DNA from: Anaeramoeba flamelloides
Taxonomy: Eukaryota; Metamonada; Anaeramoebidae
Reading direction: 5' to 3'
Length of the DNA: 64,000 nt
Assembly: GCA_027625915.1 (NCBI GenBank)
Contig: JANTQA010000057.1
Location: 6,882,001-6,946,000 of the forward strand
Made by a program: the position numbers and the translations under genes. The stretch's first letter is position 1; each line of letters begins with the position of its first letter. Below are positions 25,601 to 37,518 of the stretch, in pieces. Under the pieces are notes generated by a model that was not told the DNA's origin, made no database searches, and saw only the letters and a program-made list of their open reading frames with translations.

Positions 25601-27679
25601 CCTTTAGAATTTGAATAGAAAGAGAAATTTTTCCAAAAAATTATTCCAAAAAAAAATAAAATACCTTCTTATATTTCGAAAAACTGTGGTATTTCAATAT
25701 ATTTCCCTTTACAATACAAATCTATTTTAGATAAATATCTCATGATCAAAAAACAAAGATTACCAAACTTTTTTAACCTTTGTGTTAAATTCAAATTTCT
25801 ATTCGTACTCTTAAATTAAATTTCAAATTAATAGATTTTTATTAATTTTTCCACAATAAGTAAAAATTTTTTCAGTTTATTATTTTTGATATTTTTTTTT
25901 CTTTATGAGTTTATTGATAGATAATTTTCAATGTTCCATCTTCTAGTAGAAATATTTGGTGACAGATCTTAATTTGTTTTTTTTTTTTTTTCTGTTCTAC
26001 ATCTATATTAAAATGAACAAACTTTACAAATAATATTTACAGATATTCTTATGGTTGTGATAAGAATAAAAGATAAACAAAATCTTTGCAGAATGTATAA
26101 AAAAATTTTCAATTTAGATATAAATGAAAATATAGATCATTTTCTTTGGGATCGTGTCGTCAAGTGCCGTCAAGTGCCGTAGAGTGCCTAGGTTTGTTTT
26201 AATTTTAGAAATAAAAAGAAAATTTCAAAAATTTTCTGTTTCTTTCTTAAATTAAAAAAAAAATAACAACGCCCATTCTATATAAAAAATCGAAAAATTT
26301 GGATTAAAAAATTAAAAATGAAAGAATAAAATATTTGATATTATTAAAAATAAAGATATATTATTTCTCTTATCATTAGTTAATTACAAAGAGAATTATA
26401 ATTCTTTATTAAAATTTCTTAAAAAAAAAATTTAGAAATTAGGGGAGTGTAGTTGAGTGCAGTTGAGTCGTGTAGAGCGCCTAGATTTTCCAGAATTCAA
26501 AAGAATTGAGAAAAATCTAAGATTTTACTCTATTCTTTTAAATTTTGGAAAAGCTAACGACATTTTTCTTGAGGTTTTCTGTTTTATTTGTGAAGTGTTC
26601 TAGGTTTTTTTTTACTTTTTGAAATAAACCGAAAATCTATCAAAATTTTCGGTTTATTTCAAAAAGTAAAAAAAACCTAACGAAAATCTATTAATTTTCC
26701 AAACAAACAGAAAAATCAAGAAAACCTAACGAAGATTTTTTTCAATTTTTTTTTTTTTCGAAAATCTATCAATTTTCTAATCAAAAAAAAAAAATAAATA
26801 AATGAAAACTAGTTGAAAATAATAGGAATTACCCCCCCCCTTAAATTATAATTAATAAAAAATATATAAAATTGTTTTTTATTATTCTCTTTTTTTCTTA
26901 AAAATCATGATTCAAAAAAATGAAGAATAATTTTATATCTTGAATTTCATTTTTGATGTTAAATTAATAAAATCTATTAATTTGTTTATAATATCTTATC
27001 AAATAAAGGTTGTTCAAAAACGATGTTAGTAAAAGCATTAGCTACAGAAAGCAAATTAAATTTTCTTGCTGTCAAGGGTCCTGAAATATTTTCAAAATGG
27101 GTTGGAGAATCGGAAAAGGCTATTCGGGGCATATTTCAAAAGGCACGCTCTGTAGCCCCTTCAATAATCTTTTTTGATGAAATAGATTCGATAGCAACGC
27201 ATAGAGGCAGTGGGGAAAGTGGATCGGGTGTAACTGATCGGGTGTTGACTCAGTTGCTGAATGAAATGGATGGAATTGATTCTTTAAAAAATGTGACGGT
27301 TATTGGCGCAACAAACAGGCCTGATCGAATTGACACTGCTTTACTTCGGCCTGGGAGATTTGATCGGATAATATATGTTCCTCCACCAGATTATGATGCC
27401 AGAGTGTCAATATTTAAAATCCGGTTTTCGCAAATGAAAGTTGATCCACAACTTAACGATATTATTAATGATTTAGCTGCAAAAACTGAAGGTTATTCTG
27501 GTGCTGAAATAGTGTCAATATGCACCGAAGCCGGTTTATGCGCCATGGAAGAAAATTTAAATGCAGAAAAAATCGAAGTAAGACATATTTTGAATGCCTT
27601 AAAAAGAGTAAAACCTAGATTATCAAAAAAAATGATCACCTTCTATGAAAATTACCAAAATGAATTAAAAAGAAAATAA
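19666..27679 (+). CDS. AFG2: AFG2/SPATA5 (Drg1)-type double AAA+ ATPase
   Basis: Exons 19666-21852, 21983-21989 and 27009-27679 give 954 residues. The first ATG (19666) opens a Lys/Pro-rich basic N-terminus. AAA domain D1 has Walker A GRSGTGKT (441-448), Walker B with D501/E502 and sensor N575; a Lys/Asn-rich insert precedes it. D2 has Walker A GPPGCSKT (729-736), Walker B D788/E789, sensor N834 and arginine fingers in RPGRFD. The Cys-Ser in the second P-loop and the NFLAVKGPE motif are typical of AFG2 (yeast Drg1, human SPATA5), which strips Rlp24 from cytoplasmic pre-60S ribosomes. The 7-nt exon CCACCAG supplies Pro-Pro-Gly of the D2 P-loop; without it the reading frame and the P-loop are lost. 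Both introns are GT-AG. Length is slightly above the family norm because of low-complexity inserts. The Cdc48 family is the alternative, but the Cys-Ser P-loop speaks against it. Confidence 0.92.
21983..21989 (+). other. AFG2: 7-nt microexon of the AFG2-like gene
   Basis: CCACCAG is bounded by AG (21981-21982) and GTAATT (from 21990). It completes Gly-Pro-Pro-Gly between the upstream exon ending TAT-GGG and the downstream exon starting GT-TGT-TCA. Confidence 0.85.
22114..22646. mobile_element. Element with 24-bp inverted ends
   Basis: The left end contains CAGTCAAAGGGGCCCA and the right end TGGGCACCTTTGACTG, about 20 of 24 bases matching as inverted repeats. The inside has no clear gene. It sits near the 5' end of the giant intron. 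Confidence 0.5.
22821..23417 (+). mobile_element. Element C, diverged copy 3
   Basis: The left end is TAAGATATTTCC and the right end is decayed (GGGAATAAATTA). Internal blocks such as AAACAATAAAATACAATG align with the copies at 40146 and 50564. This is the oldest-looking long copy. Confidence 0.6.
23531..24315. repeat. Foldback element with GC-rich repeat core
   Basis: Inverted arms 23531-23590 and 24255-24315 share CGAAAATATCCGAAAATTTT. Between them, 23911-24135 is much richer in C and holds degenerate repeats of CCATACCAAACC and CTGGAATACA units, unlike anything else in the window. Confidence 0.6.
24570..24830. repeat. Palindromic repeat H, copy 2
   Basis: Opposite-orientation relative of 6441-6690 with the same TTTCAAAAAGTGTGACTC and AATTTTTGAAAAGAG arms. 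Confidence 0.5.
26035..26340 (+). mobile_element. LINE-like C-terminal remnant, copy 1, with hairpin inside
   Basis: 26080-26160 reads as a Cys-rich segment ending in DHFLWDRVV, like the zinc-knuckle (C-x2-C...H-x3/4-C) after the reverse transcriptase of many non-LTR retrotransposons. Translation resumes near 26274 with YIKNRKIWI. A hairpin array unit lies between. Stops inside show it is dead. The family name is inferred from the small motif only. Confidence 0.4.
26150..26780. repeat. Hairpin array D, locus 1
   Basis: Three or more long hairpins in a row: about 26191-26271, 26491-26551 (around CCAGAATTCAAAAGAAT and its inverse) and 26596-26676 (AAATAAACCGAAAATCTATC and its inverse). They are joined by short linkers such as AAGTGCCGTAGAGTGCC. 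Confidence 0.75.
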
Positions 27680-28157
27680 TGAAAGAAATTGAATTTATAA
27701 AATCTTTCAAATTATTTTTTTTTATAAAAAATTCATCCATTTTAAATTTTAACATTTTAAATATTCAATAATCTACAATTAGGATTGAAGAAAATCTTTA
27801 TTAATTATAATTTGGGATATTTTCTACAAGTTTTACATTAAATTCGAATTATAAATTTTTAATTTTTGTAAACAATTATAGAATATTTTAAATAATTTTT
27901 TTATTAGAAACAAAACGTTTATTATTAACTTAAATGCTAATCTAATATTACAATTTTTTTTTTTTTTTTTTTTTTTATGAAATGCTTTTTATATTTTTCA
28001 GATCATTAAAATATAAAAAAGTTCAAAGATCTTTAAATTAAAGATAATATTTACTAATATAAATAATTTCTTGAAATAAATTATTTCTAAAATATGAAAT
28101 TATATTTAAAAACACAAAATATTATAAAAAAAAAAGAGAAAAATAACTATTTTTCAG

Positions 28158-28232
28158 GGGGGGGGTAATAGGTCAGTGGTTAAATGACCAAATTACAACC
28201 AGAAGTTACGGGGTGTAATTTCCTAAACTACA
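28158..28232 (+). pseudogene. Degraded tRNA-like sequence
   Basis: An A-box-like TAGGTCAGTGG with a GGTC/GACC D stem, a B-box-like GGGGTGTAATTTCC and a T-run just after resemble a tRNA. The anticodon loop lacks the T at position 33 and the acceptor arms do not pair well, so it is read as a relic or a tRNA-derived repeat. Confidence 0.35.
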
Positions 28233-28499
28233 TTATTTTTGATTTTTTATCATTTTCTCAAAAAAAAAACATCAAAAACAAAAAAGTCTAATTTAAATAA
28301 AAAAAAAGATTATTCTTTATTGAACCCTAATTCTTTAAAGAAATCGCCTAAAGGATTTGAAAACTTTTCTTTATTTATTAAACTAAATAGGAATGAAATT
28401 GAAACATAATCCCTCTCAATTTCTGGGCCGTTTACGTATTGTGTGATAATTGTCCAGATTCACTCTTTAATTTGGTTCAATAAAATTACTAATGTAATT

Positions 28500-29230
28500 T
28501 AGGGGTTCAGTCATGCTTAAGAGTAGCTAGCTTTCCCAACATTCAAAAGAATCAGGGAAAATCTGCTTTTGTACATAATTCATTTCAATTCTGGAAAATA
28601 TAATAGTTGTTTTATTGGGGTTTTCTGTTTTTAAGTAAAATCTATTGGTTTTCTAAATAAAATAAAAACTCAAGAAAAACAAAAAATATTTTTTTTTAAT
28701 GATAGAAATTAATGAGAATTTCTTGAATTTTCTTTTAATTTCCAAAAAAATTCAAAAAAAAAAAACTAACTGTACTTATACGGAATTCAAAATCTATTGA
28801 TTTGAGGATAAAAAAAAAATTAAAAAATAATTACAGAGGGGTTTTCTTGAGGTTTACTGTTTTATTCTAAAATCTAAGATTTTCTAAATAAACATAAAGC
28901 ACAAGAAAACTTAATGTAAAGTGTCGTCAGGTGCAGTAGAGTGCCTATATTTTCCAGAATTCAAAAGAATAGAGTAAAATCTCAAATTTTTCTCAATTCT
29001 TTTGAATTCTGGAAAAGCTAAACGCGGTTTTTTTAAATTTTTGTAATAAATTGAAAATTTATCAAATTTTTAATTTATTTCAAAAAGTAAAAAAAAAATC
29101 TAACAGCGGTAGTCTTGAGTTTTTCTGTTATTAAGAAAAATCTCTTGATTTTTGAAATAAACAAAAAACCCTAGAAAAGTTAAACTTGGTTTTCCAAATT
29201 TCAAAATTAATTTTGTTAAACTTTTTTGTC
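28500..29230. repeat. Hairpin array D, locus 2
   Basis: It contains the CCAGAATTCAAAAGAAT hairpin (about 28955-29025) after the linker GCAGTAGAGTGCC, further decayed stems before and after, and the same AAATAAAC...GTTTATTT type of arm. Confidence 0.65.
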
Positions 29231-30386
29231 TACTCTATTCTTTTAAAATTCTCGAAAACCTTCATTAGTTTTTTTTTTTAATTTTAGAAATTAAACAACT
29301 ATTTCTTAATTTTTCTTTTTATTACTCAAATTAAAAAAAATACTAACTCCATTTGTCCACAATTTAAAAGAATTGAGAAAAAACGAGAATTTTTATCACT
29401 ACTTGTAAATTCTCGAAAAACGAATGTCAAATAGGTTTATTTTTAGTATCATTCTTTAAATGAAATTAAAAAAAAAAAAATCAATTTCACGTTCCTGAAA
29501 AAAGTCATTCTTAATCTGAGCTTGAATAATTGAATTTTCTCAATAATTTGAAATTAAAAATAAATATTTCTATTTTTAAAAAAACAAGCTTTATAAATTT
29601 TGTTTATTCTCAATAGGATTAATCAATAACTTTAAACTTGGAAATTTTCCCTATTTTTACTTTTGTTAATATAAATATGGGTAAAGGGGGGTTAAAATGT
29701 GTACGCCGTGTTTAATTTTGGATTCTTTTGAAATAGTTTGATTCTAACTATTATTATTTTCGAATTAAAAAATGAAAATTTTTAGTTCACATTCCAAATT
29801 ATTTTTTTAATTTATAAGTTGAAAGAAATTCCAAATTATTTTTCTAATTTTTTAGAAATGATATTTTTAGACAATAAATTACATTTCCTTAGAAAACTCT
29901 AAGACAAAATTTTTACTCTACTAATTTGGTTCTAACAGTAATAGTTAATATACATTTGGGAAATTAAAATAAAAATTTTCATTTATTAATTGGAAAATAA
30001 CAGTAAAGATTAGAAAAAAAGGTTCTTCTAGTTTGAAAAATGACAACACTAAGAAACTAAGAAATAATTGTTTGTTTCTACATTTCCAAAGTACTTCTTT
30101 ATTGGAATTGGATTTTAAGTCAATAAATACAATTCGAATTTATTCAATAAAAAACTGATGGACATAGAAAAAATGTGATAAAAGTGAAATTTCTAAAATA
30201 AGAGTATCAAAAATGTATTGAAAAAAAAAAAATAAAATAATTAAAAAATATATATATACCAAAAGTTTAAATAAGTTTAATCATTTTGTTCGTAAAAAAG
30301 ATTAGAGAATAGATAAATCAATAAATAACTAAAAAAATTAAAAAATACTTGATCAACCCAAAATCAAAATAAGATCGAAAAGTAAT

Positions 30387-31231
30387 TTAATTCTTTTTTT
30401 CTTTTGTTACAGAATTTGAATTTTGTTTTGACGAATTATGATTATTTGTTTTTCTTCGTTTGTTGTTTTGTTTTTCTTTTTCCTTTTCTTTTTGGGAATT
30501 TAATTGTTTTTTTCTGAATTTTTTAGCGATTGGGATCAGAAAATCAAAATTTTGGTTGGTCTCAATACAATTAATCAAGGAGTCAACATTCAATATTTTT
30601 CTTTCCTTGACTGTGGTTGTTGAATTTTCAATTAAGTCTTTTAGAAACAATTCCGCGCTGATTGCTAATCGATAATAGGATCAAGAAGAAAGAAACGTTT
30701 GTTATTTTGTTATTTTTTTTTGTTTTTTGAGTTTTTTGATACGATTCTTTTGGAAAAGATATTTTGAGATTGGACTTGGTTTTTGGACAACTGACAAAAA
30801 CTAGTTACACACTCTTCTTGTTTTGTCAGTGGGAGTGTTGTTGTTTTTAATTGAGCATTCGTTTTCGTTTTTTTTTCTTTTCTTTTTGGTGTAAATGGAA
30901 TGAAAACAAAAAAGAAAAAAAACATAGAAATAAAAAGTTGGAGTAATACATACAGACAAGAGCAATTGAAATGTTAGACACTTTCCCAATTTCTTCATTG
31001 GAGTGCATAATTTTTTTGATTTTTGACTAAATTGGAAAAGGATTAATAAACAAAAATTTGAAAACAAAAAGATTATAAAAAAAATTAAAAGAAACAAAAA
31101 CAAATTCAGAAACAAAAACCATTGAAAAAAGATCTTTTTTGAAAAAAAAGTAAGACTGACAAATCACATACTGCTGGAAACTTTGTTTTAAATTTTTTGA
31201 TTGTACTTTTTCTTGGTTCACGTTTGCTCAT
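30387..31231 (-). CDS. DRAP1: NC2-alpha / DRAP1 (Bur6) histone-fold corepressor
   Basis: Three minus-strand exons, 31172-31231, 30954-31026 and 30387-30664, give 136 residues, near the size of yeast Bur6. Exon 1 starts ATG at 31231 and ends KTKFPA before GTATGT. Exon 2 carries KIKKIMHSNEEIGKVS, the start of the H2A-like histone fold. Exon 3 continues SAELFLKDLIE and ends the fold with ETNQNFDFL, followed by a Lys/Asn/Gln-rich tail. All junctions keep phase (0, then 1). The introns are 145 and 289 bp. NC2-alpha pairs with NC2-beta (Dr1), binds TBP on promoter DNA and blocks TFIIA/TFIIB entry. The partner gene is not in this window. A general H2A-like CBF/NF-Y-C subunit is the alternative, but the FPxxKIKKIMxxxEEIGKVS pattern favours DRAP1. 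Confidence 0.9.
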
Positions 31232-34200
31232 TTTTGTTAAAGCTGTTACCAAAGTATTTCCAAAATTTAAAAAAATGATTTTCAAATCACTCAAGATTGT
31301 TCTGACTATTTAGATCTTATGATACATTAGAACCAAATCCCTTTCTTTCTTCTGAAGGCAGACAAAAAGTATTCTCTGATACTTGTTCGAAAATGATATC
31401 TTAAATGATATGGATAATAAAATGAAAAAAATTTTCATTTCTGAACCAAAAAAATATTTAAGGTGGCTTTTATTTTAAAATAATCAAAAGTGTGAATGTT
31501 AATAAGGATTTCTAGAAAAAAGATCATTCTTAATCTAAAGATATGAATGTCATGATAAGTGTGAGAGTGTATGGTATCCGAGTATAAGATATTTTCTTAC
31601 CTACGTAAAAAATGAATATCAAAAAAATGAAAAATTTGATAAGGAAAAAATAAATTAAAATATCTTTTATTTCTTGATCATAGATTTAATGTAAGAAACA
31701 ATTACTTCTTCCTGGATTTGTTTTATTGCAAATCTGTTGGGAAAAATATTTATGTCAAAACTTTTTAAGAAAGAAATTACTTGTTATTTCGAATAATTTT
31801 CAAAATGTATTTAATTCAAGTATTTATTTTATTCTAATACTAAGATATGGTTCAGAAAATATGATATATTTCAAAAAAAAATTAAATGTCGATTAATGTA
31901 TTGTGTTAATGTTTATGATTTTAAATGTTTTATTTTACAGATTATAAAAAGAAAAGAATCATTTTATGAACATTTTTTTGATTTTTACTAATAACCATAT
32001 TTTCATTTTCTTTTGTAGTTGGGTTTTTTTTTTTTTTTTTTTTTTCATATTTCAATTCATTTATTTAGATCTTTTTCATAAGACTCTTGGTATTTGTCTT
32101 TGTTAGATAATTATATTATAACTTGTGAATTTTGAAAAAAAAATTGTTAAAAAAGTTATAAGTGAACATAAATAAAATTAATAGTGAGAATTTCATGACA
32201 ATTTCTTGTTTTAACTAATACAAATTGAGAAAACAAGGAAAAAATCTGCAATACTAATGATTCCTTGTTTTTTTTTTTTCATACTTGATTTCAACGGGTT
32301 TATTTTGAAAGGTTATTTTTTTTACTTTGGTATTCTAAAAGTGAAAATTTGTTTGAAATACACACCTTCTCGGGTCTATTTTATTGATTTAGGATTAGTA
32401 TTTAGTATTCATTATAGCATTTTTCAGGATTCGAAAATAAAATATGAATATACCAACAACTTAATCAAAAAAATGTATCAAAAATTGAAAATTTTAAGAT
32501 TCAACTCTGGGTTGGTTTGGTTATTATTATGCCAATACAATTATTGATAGTTTTTTTTTTTTGTAAAGTTTTAATAACTTAGGTCACTTAATAGTGATTT
32601 ATAAATTATGTTTCATTTATAAAATTTATAAAAATGTGAAAATTTCCCAATTCCCTTAAGACGAATACTATATCATTTCTTATTAAATGGGTTAGTAAAA
32701 AATATTTGTATCATACCAGACATGGATGTTTAACTTGTTATTGAAAAATACTTTAAAGTTTTTATGAAAAAAATTGCTTCTTATAAACGTGAAAATAAAT
32801 TGAAAAAGAATTTACAACACAAAAATGAAAAATTAAATTATTTTCAATACTTTTAATATTCTATTTTATTTTTTTTTTTTTTCATAGATAGTAGAATGAT
32901 TATTGAATAGAATGGGTTAAGAAAAAAAAAATGGTATTCAAGAATATAAATTTTGATCCTATAAATTGGTGAGGAGGTTTTTTATATATGTATATTGTTA
33001 AACCAATATCATTTATTTAAGTAAAGTGAATTATGGAAGAAGATAATTCCATCACACAGTCAATTATGATTTTTTTGTTATGTTTTTATTTATTTATTTA
33101 TTTTCGTTTTTATTATTGTTATTGATAGGAAATTTTTAAAAATAAGATGTAGTTGTGTAAATGAGAGCATAAATTAATAAAACTCAAAAAAAAAAAATAT
33201 TCAAATTGTTTTAGAAAACATTATATCGAATGGGAAAACCATCACTATAGCCAAAAAAAATTATTTGTAAAAAGATTATAGATTGTTAATTTTTAACTTT
33301 TTAATACCTTCACTTAATATAATGAGAATCAGTAAATGGAATATCTTTGATCAAAAATTATGTTTAAAGATATATATCATATTAAGTCAAAAAATCTAGT
33401 TATCTAATTTGATTTAATTCAAATTTAATAATAAAACAATTTTTAATTTTTTTTTTCATTTAAGATATAATCATAATGTTATTTTATCTTCCAAAGAATT
33501 AAAATTTTATTTAATATCTTTCAAATATTAATCTATTATTCTGTAATTGAAAATATATACCATTGATTTCAATTGAAAATAGATATTATTATTTTGATTT
33601 TATTCATTTTTTTTTTTTTTTGAATTGTGGAGACCTTATGATACTTCAGTTGGGTCCATTTTCTTTAGAATAGAACAAAATTTATAAATTTTTGCTAATT
33701 TTTTTGAATCTTGAAAATATCAATATGGAAATTTTAGTATTAGAATTTTTTTCTGGTAATTTTGGTTTTTTATTGAAGAGGATATTTTAAAAAAAATAAT
33801 GGTTATAATATATTCAGTAAACCCACGAAAATTCAATAAAAACTAAGATTAATTTAAATAAAAGGTGCAACAATTATTGACCCAAAAAAACTCCTTTTTA
33901 TATTTTTTTATCATTTAAGGAGTGTAAATTACACTCTAGTTGCCCTTAGACTGAAATCCCATTTTCGGAAATTTACAGCATAAAATCATAGATTTCATGA
34001 TTATTAAGAAACGAAAATAATTTCAAACTATCAAGAGTTTAAAATTATTTCATTAAGATTAATTTCCCTCAGTTATTGTGAAAATTGATCTATCTTTTCC
34101 ATAGGAAGGGCGTACACATAAAAAATAATCAATATTTTCTATATTTCCTTCTGTTCGTACTTTAAACATAAAAGACGAAATTTATTTGAATTGTTATTGA

Positions 34201-34899
34201 TAAGATGGTCTAAGTATCTATTTAAGCAGTTTGTGGATGTTCTGAAAACTAAAATTGTTGAGTTTGGGGGATAAATTAAATATTTTTGGGTTTTAAATAA
34301 AAAATTTAGATTTTATCATAGTGAAATATTTTTGTGGGATATCGTAGAATGACATAGTGTTTTATTGGGAATCTAGGTTTTACAACTTCTAGAAATCAAC
34401 AACTCATTATATGTGTATTTTTATAGTTCATTTTTTAGTTCGATAAAATAATTGGAATTTCAATTGATTTAATTATTTATTCTTTGATTAAATTTTATTA
34501 ATTTTTCTAAATTAGGAAGAGATACATTTTCTAATTTCTTTTTTTAATTTTTTTTTTTTTTTTTTTTTACTAAAATTATCATATTTTCAATTTTAAATTC
34601 TATTTTGTAAATTAGAATTTGTGTATTTCTGTTAATTTTAAATATTCCAGTAATGAATAAATTAATCCAAGAATTAAAATAAATCAAAGTTTTTATTTCA
34701 TAATTATAAATGTATAAGCCATATATGTCAATTTTTTTATTGGGAAAGATTGTAATAATCTGATTTAAAATAATTATTTAGAGAATTGTTATTGAATAGT
34801 TGTTTACATTTATAATATTTCTCTTTCGATTTTTTCAAATTATAAACAGTATGTGAAATTTTTATTGAAATAATATCCAAATATTTAATTTTTTTAAAA

Positions 34900-35200
34900 A
34901 ATCTTTTGATACAACTGTTATATCTTTATTAGGTTTTTATTCAAATTGGATAATAATTTCATATTTTGAATTTAATTTTTGATTGGATTGATTCTTATTT
35001 TCTTTAATAATTAAGATTAAATCATCTACAAAGGTTTGACAATAGTTTGTGAAGGGGGCGATTATCACTAAAAGAATGTCTCAAATTAGAGAAAATAAAA
35101 TAGGAAATAAGTGGTCTCCTTGGAATATATCAAGTCATTCTCCTTGATAATAATTTAACAAAAACTTTTTAATAATTTCAAAAAATTTGTTTTTATTTTA
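34900..35200 (-). mobile_element. LINE reverse-transcriptase remnant
   Basis: On the minus strand about 35200 to 35010 reads FFEIIKKFLLNYYQGE, then FQGDHLFPILFSLI, then QTFVDDLILIIKENKN. These match the QGDPLSPxLF and F/YxDDL motifs of non-LTR reverse transcriptases, in the right order and spacing. Several stops interrupt the frame, and the rest of the element is gone or unrecognisable. Confidence 0.65.
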
Positions 35201-35339
35201 AAATATAAACGTTTAAACTTTTTAGTCCCTCTAACAATTTAAAACATGATACCCGAATAGAAATAGTTTTTTATTATATGTTATAAACGTGTTGTAATGG
35301 TGTTATAAACATTTAAAATGTTTTAAAATTTTATAAATT

Positions 35340-35530
35340 CAGTTCAGCTTTTAAGACATAAACTTTCAACGAAATTTAAGTGACAATAAAAATCTCAAAT
35401 TAAGGCACAGAAAATGTAATTTTTTTTTTTTACACAATTTAATATACTAGAATCTGAATTGTGTGCCTTAATTTGATATTTTTATTGTGCCTTAAATTTC
35501 ATTGCAGTTTTTGCCTTAAAAGTGGTGCTG
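35340..35530. mobile_element. Hairpin MITE E, copy 2
   Basis: 191 bp with inverted arms matching 17055-17245: TTTTAAGACATAAACTTT at the left and TTTGCCTTAAAAGTGG at the right, and inner arms CTCAAATTAAGGCACA / TGTGCCTTAATTTGA. Confidence 0.7.
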
Positions 35531-37518
35531 GGTAAAATAAAAATGTTTATAGCATAAATCGTTGTTATAAAATGTGTTAATAAATTGGCAACTGGTTATA
35601 AGCCCATTATAAGAATATTTTTTTCAAATAATATTGAAATAATTATTATATAAAAGGAAATTGATTGATAAAATGTTATATAGATGTTATAAAAAATGTT
35701 TTTGAATAGGGTATCCTTAATAATTTTAAGTTCAGAAATGTTGGTTATATTGTAAATAAACTTTTATTATAAAGGAAAAATTTTTTATTAAACCTTTTTT
35801 TCTAAGAATAACTTGAAATTTTAAATTTTATTTATTTTATATTCGAATGCTAATAAGACATTTATCCAATTTGTTTTTAAATCATGGTTGTAACAAGTAC
35901 TAGTGTGCCAATAACTCAATAAAATTCATCAATTTCAGTACAAATTAATACCGCTTAACCTTACTACTTATTGAGAAGTATATATTTGAATTAGAACAAA
36001 AAAAAAAAAATGCGAATTGTTTTTTATAAAATAATAAATAATAATACATCTTTATCTAAAAGATCTTCTTTATGTAAAACTAAATAGAAAGAACCGATGT
36101 TGGTATGTACTTAAAGAATTCATTTTAGTTTTACGACCTTAAATAACTCGGATTTGGTTTGATTGAAAATTATTTTTTTCAAATTGAAAAATAATTTTAT
36201 TTGTAGAAAACAGTAAACTTTGAAAACAAAATCAACTTTTTAAATAATTGAATATCAAACTGCCTCAAAAAAGGAATGGAAAAATAACATATTAAAATTT
36301 CAAGAGATTAATGAAAATAAATTCTTCTTTGAGTTGGAAGAGATCTGAAAATAAATTTTTTTTTCATTTATCTTTCTCAACTTTTTTAGAACCAAAAAAA
36401 AAAATTTTTTTTTGAATAAAATCTTGTTTGAAGATTGATTATAAATTTTGAGGAAAAACAAATCCAGTAAGACCGAATATTTGATGTAAATAGGAACACT
36501 ATAACAAGCTAAAACTATATTCCTTCAAATAAGAAGATAATTAAGATCCTTTTTTCTACTCTAAAAATTAGTGTTTTTTTTAGAATAACTAATATTAGAT
36601 TTTTTGAAAGAATTTCAACTGAAGAATATTTTCAGTCTAAATGAATACAACTTTTTATGTCATCTTCTTATGTTTTTATTTTCATTTTTCCTTTCTAAAT
36701 TAAATTTTCTCTTTCGTTTTCGGGAATATTTTTTGCTCAAACCTCTTATGAAAATTAAAGATCTTCTCAAGCCATAAAAAAATGGAAACCTTGAAATCAA
36801 ATTGCTCTTCTTTAGATCTTGTGATACAAAAATGAATTTTTTTCAATTTGCTTTTTACAAAAATCCTTGTTTTACTTCATAGTTACCATTTTGATTTTTA
36901 AAAATGAAGAGAATTAATCTTTAATAACACAAGAAGTGAAAGATGAGAACGAGAAAACTAAAGTTAAATTGATCTCTCTTAATTAATATAATAACCAAAT
37001 CCCAAAAAATTGATGTTTGAGTAAAAAATTTGTGCCCATATAACATACTAAACTCTTAAAAAGTAAGTGAGAATTCTACTAAAATTGTCTTTTCAAAAAG
37101 AATTGTGCTTTAAAGTCACCAGCATGATTTGAATTCTATGAGTCTTGTCAAGACACCTCGAAATATTAGGGTGAATTCAAGTGAAATTTTTTTCTTTTTT
37201 CAAGTTTTACCTAATAATAAAAATATTTTCATATTAGTTAGAAATAATTCACTTTTTATTAATTTTAATCATAACCTGAGAATTAAATTTGGTTTGTCTC
37301 TGAATAAACAAAAGATTGAGACTTTCACAGAATTCAGAATTGTTTTTTTTTAATTAGGTGAGAATAAAAATTTTATTTTTTATACTTTCGATCTTAAGAT
37401 TTCAAATTGCGAGAACAATTGTTCCTTTTGTGAAACACTTGTTCAAAAATAGACATACAATTAATAATTTTTCTGTCATACTCGTTTTTTTGGATATTTT
37501 TTCCTGTTGAATCAACAA

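Larger units (their letters stand above)
21990..27008 (+). other. Giant intron of the AFG2-like gene (5,019 bp)
   Basis: It starts GTAATT, ends AAAG, and is filled with inverted-repeat elements, an element C copy, hairpin arrays and a LINE-like remnant. No nested gene is seen. Confidence 0.8.
27680..30386. other. Convergent intergenic region
   Basis: This lies between the 3' ends of the AFG2-like gene and the NC2-alpha gene. It contains a tRNA-like relic, a second hairpin array and AT-rich filler. No gene is seen. Confidence 0.7.
31232..37518. other. Divergent intergenic region, 6.3 kb
   Basis: It separates the starts of the NC2-alpha (-) and kinase (+) genes, so both promoters lie here. 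It contains a decayed LINE reverse transcriptase piece and a hairpin MITE E. The frames at 32257-32547 and 37129-37353 have no recognisable content. Confidence 0.65.

Noticed and set aside
32257-32547. 96-codon + strand frame
   Set aside because: Hydrophobic AT-driven composition and no recognisable family.
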